A DNA stretch of 41,787 nucleotides. Source: a virus. The stretch spans positions 1 through 41,787 of the IMG/VR virus record IMGVR_UViG_3300036846_000159; one strand, given 5' to 3'. Position numbers and translations under genes: made by a program. A model generated the notes under the pieces. That model made no database searches. It saw only the letters and a program-made list of their open reading frames with translations, and was not told the origin of the DNA. Below, in pieces: positions 1-7,716 of this stretch; position 1 is the first letter of the stretch; the number at the start of each line of letters is the position of its first letter.

Positions 1-147
1 CGCGCCTGCCTACATTGCTGGCGATCCGGTTTCGGAGGCTGCGGTCGCGGCCTGGAATGCAGCGCATCTCATGCAGCGCCCGGCGCCGGATGTGGCTCCA
101 GCCCCAGCCCCAGCTCCGGCTCCTCAGACCGCGTCAACGCTCACCGA
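1..147. repeat. terminal direct repeat, left copy (circular junction)
   Basis: The first 147 bases recur as the last 141 bases of the window (41647-41787), identical except that this copy has one extra CCCCAG hexamer near position 105-115. The repeat lies inside a reading frame that continues across the junction, so the window is a linearised circle or terminally redundant molecule. Whether it marks physical phage ends or only where the assembly was cut cannot be decided from sequence. Confidence 0.95.
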
Positions 148-1225
148 CACGCAGCGCAATGCCATTGCCCAGGCGCTGATGGGGATGGGCAGCACCGGGG
201 CACTGCTCGATGGCCACATCGTCGGTGGCAGCCTCGGTGGCGGCGATGGCGGCGCAAGCGATGGCGGCGCAGCAGGCGTTGGCAGCGCTGGCACTGGAGC
301 CACCGGCATTGGCGGCCCCGGCCCCGGTGTGGGCGATCCGGGTACTCAGGGTAGCCCAAGCACTGGCACTCCCGGCGACGTGGGCTCTCCATCGGCCGCT
401 CCAGGAGCCCCCTCCTCGGTAGGCGATCCAGGAACGGCCGCGCCAGGAACGGCCGCGCCAGGAACGGCCGCGCCAGGGACAGCCGCGCCAGGCCCCTCCT
501 CGGATGCCGCGCCAGGAACGGCCGCGCCAGGGGTGTCATCCGGGCCTGCCCCAGGACAGGCCTCCTCGGTAGGCGATCCAGGGGTCTCCTCCTCGCTAGG
601 CGATCCAGGGCCGACCGCCCTGGGCGACGCTGCAGTGGCTGGGTTGTCGGCGGCTCTCGGTAATCCGGCTGCGGTTTCGCAGGGCATGGCGGACGCCATA
701 GGCGCTGTGGCCGCGACCGCTGGTGTAACATCGGCACCCGAAGGCGACCCACCCGGAACACCCGGCCAATCCCAAGGCAATATAGGCGAAGCCATAGGCG
801 ATCCAGGCACCCCCGGCCCCTCCGGACCCGTCTCCGGTGTCCCCGGAGCCCCTCCCGGCCCCACTTCCGAAGCCGATCCCGGCGTCGCTACCGCCTCCGC
901 TACCGTTGGCGATATCGGAGATCCTGGCAATGTTGGCGATCCCGGCGTCGGCGATCCCGGCGTCGGCGATCCTGGGTCGCCTGGCGACCCTGGGTCGCCT
1001 GGCGACGCAGCTGACGGCGCTGCACCTGGCGGCGCCGCAGACGGTGCCGCAGACGGTGCCGCAGACGGTGCCGCGGCGGGCGGCACTGATGGTGCCGCGG
1101 GCGGTGCGGGCGCGCCGGGTAGTGACGGGGGCGCGCCAGGTGGTGGCACCGGGGGCGCCGCAGACGGTGGCACAGATGGCGGTGCCGGGGACGGCGGTGG
1201 CGCTGGCGGAGACGGTGGCTGGTGA
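2..1225 (+). CDS. collagen-like Gly/Pro-rich virion protein (3' part)
   Basis: The frame is open to the window edge. Its true start is the ATG at 41606 across the junction, giving about 421 residues that begin MAVYDPTGAMGG. After an Ala-Pro segment and a QRNAIAQALMG motif (about 152-184), the rest is rich in Gly-X-Pro-Gly units (GDPG, GSPG, GTPG, AAPG), including strict Gly-X-Y register such as GDPGSPGDPGSPGD, then Gly/Ala/Asp repeats. Tandem DNA repeats of 15 bp (428-487) and 12 bp (about 1033-1075) code for part of this. It follows the tail hub gene, so a trimeric collagen-like tail appendage is likely. That role is inferred from composition and context. The Pro residues before Gly are in the position prolyl hydroxylases modify in collagen. 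Confidence 0.75.
   Translation, partial: APAYIAGDPVSEAAVAAWNAAHLMQRPAPDVAPAPAPAPAPQTASTLTDTQRNAIAQALMGMGSTGALLDGHIVGGSLGGGDGGASDGGAAGVGSAGTGATGIGGPGPGVGDPGTQGSPSTGTPGDVGSPSAAPGAPSSVGDPGTAAPGTAAPGTAAPGTAAPGPSSDAAPGTAAPGVSSGPAPGQASSVGDPGVSSSLGDPGPTALGDAAVAGLSAALGNPAAVSQGMADAIGAVAATAGVTSAPEGDPPGTPGQSQGNIGEAIGDPGTPGPSGPVSGVPGAPPGPTSEADPGVATASATVGDIGDPGNVGDPGVGDPGVGDPGSPGDPGSPGDAADGAAPGGAADGAADGAADGAAAGGTDGAAGGAGAPGSDGGAPGGGTGGAADGGTDGGAGDGGGAGGDGGW
428..487 (+). repeat. 15-bp tandem repeat in collagen-like gene
   Basis: Four abutting copies of CCAGGAACGGCCGCG (the last one diverged) encode PGTAA units. The period is a multiple of three, so gain or loss of copies changes protein length without breaking the frame. 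Confidence 0.9.
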
Positions 1226-1244
1226 CGAGGACGGAGGGTTATAG

Positions 1245-1721
1245 GTGCTCGATTATGTCTATGGCCATGACCAGGTGATTGCGGGGTTTGTGGCCAGCCT
1301 GATCCCGCATTGCCGACGCGGCTTCGGCCAGCACTGCAAGGCCGTCGGCGTGATTAGGGACGATCGCCTGATCGCGGGCATCGTCTGGCACAACTGGGAT
1401 CCAGATGCCGCCATCATCGAGATCTCGGGCGCTGCCCTGCCGCGCTCGAACTGGCTGACGCGGGAGACGATCCGGCGCATGTACGGCTATCCGTTCCTGC
1501 AGTGCGGCTGCCAGATGGTGGTGCAGCGTACGCCTGCAGACGACACCAGGCTGCTGGGGATGCTGGCAGCGTATGACTACAGCTTTGTTACCGTGCCGAG
1601 GTTATTCGGCCGCGATCGCGACGGCGTCATTTGCTCACTGACGCGCGAGGCGTGGTCAGCAAACCGGTTTAACCAGCGGTTTAAACATCACGTCGAGCCG
1701 CCGCTAAAGGAGGCAGCCTAA
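1245..1721 (+). CDS. GNAT-like acetyltransferase-fold phage protein
   Basis: A 158-residue protein starting at GTG 1245, with GGAGGG at 1233-1238, six bases upstream. The core has the order expected of a GNAT fold: a helical N-terminus, strands around 'AVGVIRDDRLIAGIVWHNW' and 'AAIIEISG', an Arg-rich helix, and 'MLAAYDYSFVTVPRLFGRDRDG' near the C-terminus. Proteins like this are common beside podovirus tail genes and are usually annotated GNAT N-acetyltransferase, with unproven substrate. The stop codon overlaps the next start (TAATG), so the two genes are translationally coupled. The acetyl-CoA loop is not clear enough to claim activity. Confidence 0.65.
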   Translation: MLDYVYGHDQVIAGFVASLIPHCRRGFGQHCKAVGVIRDDRLIAGIVWHNWDPDAAIIEISGAALPRSNWLTRETIRRMYGYPFLQCGCQMVVQRTPADDTRLLGMLAAYDYSFVTVPRLFGRDRDGVICSLTREAWSANRFNQRFKHHVEPPLKEAA

Positions 1722-2308
1722 TGCCATACTATCCGCCAGGCCGTACCGGCCCCACCTCACCAGGCTATGGAGCCCCTCCTGCTGGAGTTCCCCTCGGAGT
1801 GGGTGGCATGCCCCCGCCAGGAGGCTTCGGAATGCCCTCCGGGGTGGGTGGCCTGCCTCCGCCGCCCAGCAGCTTCGGACTGCCTCCTGGTATTGCCAAT
1901 GCGCCAGGGTTGGCTGGCACGATCCCTCCAGGCCTTGCAGGCGGAGCCCCAGGCCTTGGCGTCCCTGGGAGCGGGCCGCCTCCCGGCGCACTGCCTCCAG
2001 GGCTGCCTCCTGGCCTCGCCAACCGGCCAGGCGGGCTGCCGCCCGGCCTCGCCAACAGAGTGGGCGGGCTGCCGCCCGGCCTCGGTGGCCCCAACCCAGG
2101 AGGCCAGCGCGATCGCATTGCCGCGGCGCTGATGGGGATCCAGAACCCGCCTCCGCCGGTCGTCGCCCCGCCCCTGGGAACGCCCCCGGCTGATACGCCT
2201 CCGGCGGTCACCCCGCCGATTGTGCCACCAGTCCAGCCGCCGGGGATGCCGCCACAGACCACACCGCCACCGGCACAGCCGCCGTCGATGCCGCCACTGC
2301 CATACTAG
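1721..2308 (+). CDS. Pro/Gly-rich (PPG-repeat) virion-associated protein
   Basis: 195 residues, almost entirely Pro, Gly, Leu and Ala. The N-terminal half repeats LPPG and MPPPG units; 'GGLPPGLANR' occurs as near-identical tandem copies around residues 100-125. A short non-repetitive patch, QRDRIAAALMG, matches a motif in the neighbouring structural genes. The C-terminus is a Pro-Thr-rich tail. No enzymatic domain is visible and the chain is probably extended (polyproline or collagen-like). It sits between the GNAT-like and S74 genes of the tail module, so a virion role is likely. The many Pro-Pro-Gly sites are classical prolyl-4-hydroxylase substrates. Confidence 0.65.
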   Translation: MPYYPPGRTGPTSPGYGAPPAGVPLGVGGMPPPGGFGMPSGVGGLPPPPSSFGLPPGIANAPGLAGTIPPGLAGGAPGLGVPGSGPPPGALPPGLPPGLANRPGGLPPGLANRVGGLPPGLGGPNPGGQRDRIAAALMGIQNPPPPVVAPPLGTPPADTPPAVTPPIVPPVQPPGMPPQTTPPPAQPPSMPPLPY

Positions 2309-2318
2309 GACGACACCC

Positions 2319-3722
2319 ATGGGCAAGCCCGACGCCCCGACGCCTCCCGATCCGATCGCCACTGCGCGTGCCCAGACCGGCACCAATGTGTCGACGGCGG
2401 TCGCCAATGCGTACCTGGGAAACGTCAACCAGGTCACGCCGACCGGCACGCTCGACTACAACCAGTCCAACTCCTACCAGTGGACTGATCCCACCACCGG
2501 GTCGACCTACAACATCCCGACCTTCACGGCGACGCAAACCCTGACGCCGCAGGGGCAGGCCATCCAGAACCAGACCCTGGCGGCACAGTACAATCTGGCC
2601 GGGATGGCCAATGCCCAGTCCGCCAGAATTTCCGGCCTGCTGTCCAACAATCTGGATCTGAGCGGGGCGCCGAGCGGGGGCAATGCCCAGAACATTCTCA
2701 ACGTCCCGCAAGCCGTCACGTCATACAATCAGGGCGGCCCGATCCAGAGCAGCATCGCCGGTGGCGGCCCCATCCAGATGAACGTCGGGCCGCAGGATTT
2801 TTCCACCGACCGACAGGCCGTGCAGGACGCGCTGATGGCGCGGATGAACCCGCAGCTGCAGATCGAGCAGCAGCGGCTGCAGCAACAGCTCGCCGACCAG
2901 GGCATTCGCTACGGTTCGCAGGCCTACTCCGACGCCATGCTGCAATATTCTCAGCAGGCCAACGATGCACGCTATGGCGCCATCCAGCAGGCGGGCCAGG
3001 AACAGCAGCGGATGCAGCAGGAGCTGCTGGCACAGGGGCAATTCGCCAATGCCGCCCAACAGCAGCAGTATCAGCAAAACCTCGGCCAGGGACAATTCGC
3101 CAACGCTGCCCAGGGGCAGCTCTACACTCAGAATGCCGCCGCGGCCCAGTTCGAGAATGCAGGCCTGGCGCAGCAGCTGCAGCAGCAACAGTCCGGATTT
3201 AATGCCGAGCAGGCGGCCCTGAACCAGTACCTGCAAGAGCAATTTGCAATCCGCAACCAGCCGATCAATGAGATCTCATCGCTATTGAGCGGCAGCCAAG
3301 TCTCGCAGCCGAACTTCATTGGCACCAATGCGGCGCAGATCCCGACCACCGACGTTGCTGGTCTAGTCAATCAAAGTTTCAACCAGCAGCTCGGCATCTA
3401 CCAGCAGCAAAATCAAAACTACCAGAGCCTCGCGGGCGGCATCCTGGGGCTCGGTGCTGGCGTGCTGAAGTCCGATGAGCGGGTGAAGGAAAACATAACC
3501 CGGATGGGCACGGTGTTTTCCGCCACCGACGAGGACGACGAGCCAGCGGCCCAGTTGCCGATCTATCAGTACAGCTACAAGGACGATCCAGCCTCCGTCA
3601 TGCACATCGGTCCCATGGCGCAGGACGTCGAGAAGATCGACAAGGGTGCCGTCAAGACGATCGGCGGCATCAAGCACATCTATCCACAGCGCGTGATGGG
3701 CAACATCCTGAGGGCGGCATAA
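2319..3722 (+). CDS. virion protein with C-terminal S74 intramolecular chaperone domain
   Basis: 467 residues from ATG 2319; the open frame reaches further upstream, but through the preceding gene. Residues 1-370 are Gln/Asn/Ala-rich with a coiled-coil-like middle and repeated QFANAA units (about 235-290), resembling an internal virion or tail-tip protein. From S385 there is a Peptidase_S74 (endosialidase chaperone) domain: SDERVKEN, then LPIYQYSYKDD, HIGPMAQDVEKID and GGIKHIYP. S385 and K390 are spaced as in the Ser-Lys dyad known for self-cleavage in endosialidase tailspikes. The domain normally trimerises a fibre and is then released. A DRQAVQDALM motif near residue 165 resembles motifs in neighbouring genes. 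Confidence 0.8.
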   Translation: MGKPDAPTPPDPIATARAQTGTNVSTAVANAYLGNVNQVTPTGTLDYNQSNSYQWTDPTTGSTYNIPTFTATQTLTPQGQAIQNQTLAAQYNLAGMANAQSARISGLLSNNLDLSGAPSGGNAQNILNVPQAVTSYNQGGPIQSSIAGGGPIQMNVGPQDFSTDRQAVQDALMARMNPQLQIEQQRLQQQLADQGIRYGSQAYSDAMLQYSQQANDARYGAIQQAGQEQQRMQQELLAQGQFANAAQQQQYQQNLGQGQFANAAQGQLYTQNAAAAQFENAGLAQQLQQQQSGFNAEQAALNQYLQEQFAIRNQPINEISSLLSGSQVSQPNFIGTNAAQIPTTDVAGLVNQSFNQQLGIYQQQNQNYQSLAGGILGLGAGVLKSDERVKENITRMGTVFSATDEDDEPAAQLPIYQYSYKDDPASVMHIGPMAQDVEKIDKGAVKTIGGIKHIYPQRVMGNILRAA

Positions 3723-5681
3723 ATGGCATATCCAGACAATGCGCCAGAGAGCACTGGACTATTCAGCTTCCTTGCTGGGGCGGACCCCAATGCACCGACC
3801 AACTACCCGGCGATGGAGGCGCGGCGCCGGATAGCGATGCAGCTGATGGCTGCCGCTGCACGAAAGGCCTATCCGAAAACCCTGGGCGAGGGCCTTAGCG
3901 CAATTGGCGAGGCGATCGGCAGCCGCAAGACGATGAACGACCTGGCTGCGATGGAGGCGGCCTATCAACGCCAGGCGCCGCAGGCGGTGGACATTCCTGC
4001 CGCAGAACGCCGCGGGGAGCCTACCGTAAGCGATGCTGGCGAGGAGGACACGCCAGACACAGCACCGACAAAAACCGCGGACCTAGTGCCGGACGTTCCG
4101 CCGCCACAGCGCACGACGACTGCAGACGTGCCGCCGCCGTCAGTGCCTGTCGCTGCTGCAGGCATTCCGCCGCCAGCGCCCGTGGCTGCTGCAGATAGCT
4201 ACAACCCGATCATTCGGACAAACCCAGACGGGACCATTGCAGGCAACATCACCGCGCCGACTGAGCCTCGTGCGGCGCCTGTTGTCGCGCCGCCAGCGGC
4301 CCGCCCACAGGCGGTGCTGTCGCCAGGTATTCGTGATCGCATAGCCCTGGCTGCATTACAGCAACAGCAGATGCTACGGCCGCAGGCGGTGCCGCCGCCA
4401 AACCCTACGCTGCCGGGGGTTACGCCCCCGGATACACCGGCATCGTTCCAGGGACCGGCTACACCTACAATCTCTGGCCCGATCCAACCGCCTGACCAGC
4501 GGCTGGCGCTGGCCGACACGGGCACCATCTCCGACATTGCGCCCGTGCCGCTGGCGGGCACCCTGTCCGGCATTCCGCCCGCGCCGCCGGTACCACTGCA
4601 AATCAGGAGTATGCCACAGCAGGTCGTGGCGCAAGCTGCCGGTCTCCCGCAGGCCGGTGTGCCTTCACCGGAGACGCCGCCGCAGCCCTACGAGGCGCCA
4701 CCCAGCGTCGGCCGGGCGCCGCCACCCTCGGCCATCGGAAGCACGTTCCCAGAGCCGCCCCGGATGCCGCGCAAGTCCGACACCTACCTGCGGGTGGAAG
4801 ACGCCTACCGTTCCGCGCAACGCTTCGGCGATCCCTATGCAACGGCCGCCATCAAGAGCCAGCTCGACCAGCTGGAGCAGGCGCGCCAGGAGGCCTACAG
4901 GCCGATGCTGGAGGCGTGGCAGGCCAAGCGCGAGATCTATGCGAAGGCAGAGGAGGAGCGCCAAAAGCAGCAGCTCCCGGCGAATGAAATCGCGCTGCGC
5001 GAGGCCGAGCTGAGGCTGCAAAGGGCCACCATGGATGAGCGCGAGCGCCAGCGGCTGGGCGAGGTGCCAAAAGAAACCTGGATCGCCAACCTCGCCAAGG
5101 GCCGTGAAGCCACTGCAGGGCTCGGGTCGAATGCCGTGTCGATCGCACGGGCGCGCGCCCTGGCGGGTCAGATGTACACTGGCTCCGGGGCCGACTTCGA
5201 AACTTCACTCAGCAAGATCGCAAACCTGATCGGCATTCCGCTCAATCCCGCGGCTTCCGCCACCGAGCAATTCAAGCAGGTGATGGCGCCGCTGATGTCG
5301 CAATTCAGGCAGGTGATCGTCGGCGCCGGGTCGCAGTCCGAGGGAGAGCTGCGAATACTGCAGCAGGCGACGGCCGCCGACGCCAAGCTGACACCGGAGA
5401 CAATCAAGAACGCACTGGATGCCGCCGAGAGCCTGAACTCGAGGCTGGCGCTGCAGCACCAGCAGCTGGTGCGGCGGTTTGCTGGCGACGAGCCCAATCA
5501 GCAGGGCGCGACCTATGGCAATTTCGGCGTTCCGAATATGGAAAGCATCGTCCCGCAAAAGTATGTCGACCGGCTTTTCAGGCACGACAGCGCGCAGGCG
5601 CGAAAGGAGTTCGACGACGCCTTCCACACGCCGGGCCTCGCCGCGACCGTCCTGCGAAACCGAAGATACGTTGGGCCATGA
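3723..5681 (+). CDS. large internal virion / ejection-type protein
   Basis: 652 residues, with ATG directly after the previous TAA. The N-terminal 85 residues are helical (ARRRIAMQLM). Residues about 90-345 are low-complexity Pro/Ala-rich linker with repeated VPPP and IPPP units. Residues about 345-460 form a charged coiled coil (LEQARQEAYRPMLEAW). The C-terminal 190 residues are helical and better conserved in style, with GAGSQSEGELRIL and TPETIKNALDAAESL. This architecture and position after the tail hub match DNA-ejection or internal proteins of podoviruses. I recognise no enzymatic domain, so the role is inferred. Confidence 0.6.
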   Translation: MAYPDNAPESTGLFSFLAGADPNAPTNYPAMEARRRIAMQLMAAAARKAYPKTLGEGLSAIGEAIGSRKTMNDLAAMEAAYQRQAPQAVDIPAAERRGEPTVSDAGEEDTPDTAPTKTADLVPDVPPPQRTTTADVPPPSVPVAAAGIPPPAPVAAADSYNPIIRTNPDGTIAGNITAPTEPRAAPVVAPPAARPQAVLSPGIRDRIALAALQQQQMLRPQAVPPPNPTLPGVTPPDTPASFQGPATPTISGPIQPPDQRLALADTGTISDIAPVPLAGTLSGIPPAPPVPLQIRSMPQQVVAQAAGLPQAGVPSPETPPQPYEAPPSVGRAPPPSAIGSTFPEPPRMPRKSDTYLRVEDAYRSAQRFGDPYATAAIKSQLDQLEQARQEAYRPMLEAWQAKREIYAKAEEERQKQQLPANEIALREAELRLQRATMDERERQRLGEVPKETWIANLAKGREATAGLGSNAVSIARARALAGQMYTGSGADFETSLSKIANLIGIPLNPAASATEQFKQVMAPLMSQFRQVIVGAGSQSEGELRILQQATAADAKLTPETIKNALDAAESLNSRLALQHQQLVRRFAGDEPNQQGATYGNFGVPNMESIVPQKYVDRLFRHDSAQARKEFDDAFHTPGLAATVLRNRRYVGP

Positions 5682-5692
5682 GGACATGAGAG

Positions 5693-7267
5693 ATGGGCTT
5701 GTTTGATGACGTCAGCGGCGGTCCGGCGCCGGACCTTCCACCGGAGGACGTCCTGGTGTCGCCGTCTGCAGGCGTCAGGGTCGCACCTGTGCCGCCGCTG
5801 GCAACCGTGCCGCGCGGATTATTCAGTGACGTCGGCGGCGATGTCCCGACGCCGCCGCAGCGGCCGGATCCTAATGCAGTCGACTGGAGCAAGTTTAACC
5901 AGCCGCTCGGCGAGCTGAAGCCATCCGATCCGAGCTGGACCGAGTACACCAAGTCGAAGGGCCAGGACGCCCTGATGGCGGCGGGGATGCCGCCATATAC
6001 GGCGCGCCACTGGTCCGAGGGCCTGGTCGGCATTGGCGGCCTCACGCCGATGGGCAGCGTGTTGTCGGCGGCAGACGCCGCCTACAATGCCCAGCGCGGC
6101 AATTATGGTTCTGCCGTGATTGACGCGATCGGCGCGGCGCCGGGCGCCCTGGCGATCAAAAGGTTTACCAGGGGAATGCCGAGGATCGACACCGCCGAGA
6201 TCCCAAAATTCAATCCTGCGACAGGGAGGGATGAGCTGCAGGATATCGCCAGGTCACAGTATCGTGCCGTCGACGCCAGTCCCGTTGTCTACCACCCGTC
6301 GATGATGGATGATCTGGTGAACGCAATCCGCACGTCTTTAACCCAGAGAGGATTTAACCCTGTCAAGGCTCCCTCAGTCTTCTCGGCCCTCGATGCTGCC
6401 GTCAACCGGCCAGCACCGCCACCTGGTGCAATCAACATCATCACCCCTAACGACTTCGACACCCTGCGGCAGCAACTACGGGGCGGTGCCCCAGGCACGC
6501 AGGACAGCTCTGCAGGGCGTCTCGCCATTGACAGGCTGGATCGAGCGATGGCGAACCCACTTCCACAGCATGTTCTGCGTGGAAGTCGGGCAGACCTGGA
6601 TACTGTCGGACGCAATCTCGCAGATGCTCGCGGCAATTACCGGGCGTACACAAATGCAGACGTCGTCGAAGGCAAGATCGACACTGCCGCAATCAAGGCC
6701 GACATCGCACACTCCGGCGGAAATCTCGACAACACCACGCGACAGTATCTCGGTGGACTACTCACGACCAAGGCCGGGCAGCGTGCCATTGCCGGAACCA
6801 CAGACGCTGAGAAGGCCGCAATCGAGCAGGCCGCCCGCGGCGATTGGCTGACAAACGCACTGCGCTATGGCGGCAAGTTTCTGGGTGGCGGCGGCGGCCT
6901 CGGCCAGTATGTCGCCAGCTTCGGCGGCGGCAGCGCCGCCAGCGGTGCGGCTCACATGCTGGGCGCCGATCCGATTATGACAGGCGCAATCGGCGGCATG
7001 GGCACGGCGGCCACCATGGGCACTGGCATTGCCCTGCGAAACGCGGCTGATGCCCGCACCGTCAGGGCCGCCGAGGGCGTGGGCGACTTCATTCGCAAGA
7101 ACTCGCCGGAGTATGCGCGGCGGAGCGCGCTCAGTCCGCCGATCATCGACCCCTTCACCGCGCAACGCGACGCCATTGCCTATGCCATGACCCCGCAATT
7201 GCGCCAGGGCGCGCAAAACATCTGGGACACGCTGCACATTCCCTACGACAACCGGGAGCAAGAGTAA
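5693..7267 (+). CDS. putative internal virion protein
   Basis: 524 residues beginning MGLFDDVSGG, with a second GLFSDVGGD unit near residue 43. The middle is mixed alpha/beta with an Asp/Arg-rich helical stretch (LRGSRADLDTVGRNLADARG). Residues about 395-450 are Gly/Ala-rich and hydrophobic (GGGGGLGQYV, then GAIGGMGTAATMGTGIAL), which could insert into a membrane during DNA ejection. No catalytic motif was recognised. It lies between another large virion protein and the tail-fibre genes, and its stop overlaps the next start (TAATG). A role as an internal/ejection protein is inferred. Confidence 0.55.
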   Translation: MGLFDDVSGGPAPDLPPEDVLVSPSAGVRVAPVPPLATVPRGLFSDVGGDVPTPPQRPDPNAVDWSKFNQPLGELKPSDPSWTEYTKSKGQDALMAAGMPPYTARHWSEGLVGIGGLTPMGSVLSAADAAYNAQRGNYGSAVIDAIGAAPGALAIKRFTRGMPRIDTAEIPKFNPATGRDELQDIARSQYRAVDASPVVYHPSMMDDLVNAIRTSLTQRGFNPVKAPSVFSALDAAVNRPAPPPGAINIITPNDFDTLRQQLRGGAPGTQDSSAGRLAIDRLDRAMANPLPQHVLRGSRADLDTVGRNLADARGNYRAYTNADVVEGKIDTAAIKADIAHSGGNLDNTTRQYLGGLLTTKAGQRAIAGTTDAEKAAIEQAARGDWLTNALRYGGKFLGGGGGLGQYVASFGGGSAASGAAHMLGADPIMTGAIGGMGTAATMGTGIALRNAADARTVRAAEGVGDFIRKNSPEYARRSALSPPIIDPFTAQRDAIAYAMTPQLRQGAQNIWDTLHIPYDNREQE

Positions 7268-7716
7268 TGCCGCGCGACGGTTCAAACATCTACCATCGGC
7301 CAGCAGGCACCGACGCGGTCACCAACACCACGATCTCCTCGACCGCCTACAATGCCAATGTCGCCGACGTCGAGCAGGATCTCAACGTGCCGCGGCCGAT
7401 CGTGGCGGGCGGCACAGGCTCCTCCAATGCGACGGCAGCGATCGCCGCCCTCGGCGGCGAGAAGGCCAAGCAAATCGTCGCCGACTTCAACAACGACCCG
7501 ATCGTACCAGGATCGTTTTATGCGGCGACCACGGCCGTCAACTCGCCGATCGCAGGACACGCCTTCGCAGGCTACTGCTACAACACCAATGCATCAGACA
7601 TCGCAATCCAGGTCATCGACGTCACCGATCCCAGTCACCTGACTTACTTGCGGGTCAAGAGCGCCGGGGTCTGGGGCGCGTTTGGTTCACCCCTCATCGA
7701 AGGCGGAACATTCTAA
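7267..7716 (+). CDS. tail fibre adaptor protein
   Basis: 149 residues starting MPRDGSNIYHRPAG, the N-terminal signature that anchors tail fibres in many Rhizobiales phages, followed by 'ARP/PRPIVAGGTGSSNA', the classic glycine-rich turn of fibre shafts. The C-terminal part is short and beta-rich and ends SPLIEGGTF, like other fibre-associated proteins. It is coupled to the next fibre gene by a TAATG overlap. It probably joins the tail to the receptor-binding fibre encoded next. Confidence 0.75.
   Translation: MPRDGSNIYHRPAGTDAVTNTTISSTAYNANVADVEQDLNVPRPIVAGGTGSSNATAAIAALGGEKAKQIVADFNNDPIVPGSFYAATTAVNSPIAGHAFAGYCYNTNASDIAIQVIDVTDPSHLTYLRVKSAGVWGAFGSPLIEGGTF

Noticed and set aside
346-1173. 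Long minus-strand frame opposite the collagen-like gene, and similar Pro/Ala frames at 141-761 and 1757-2262
   Set aside because: They are antisense shadows of GC-rich repeats, with compositions that simply mirror the Gly-X-Pro codons.
2220-2318. Upstream extension of the S74-protein frame
   Set aside because: It overlaps the coding end of the PPG-rich gene; ATG 2319 directly after that gene gives the family-like start MGKPDAPTPPDP.
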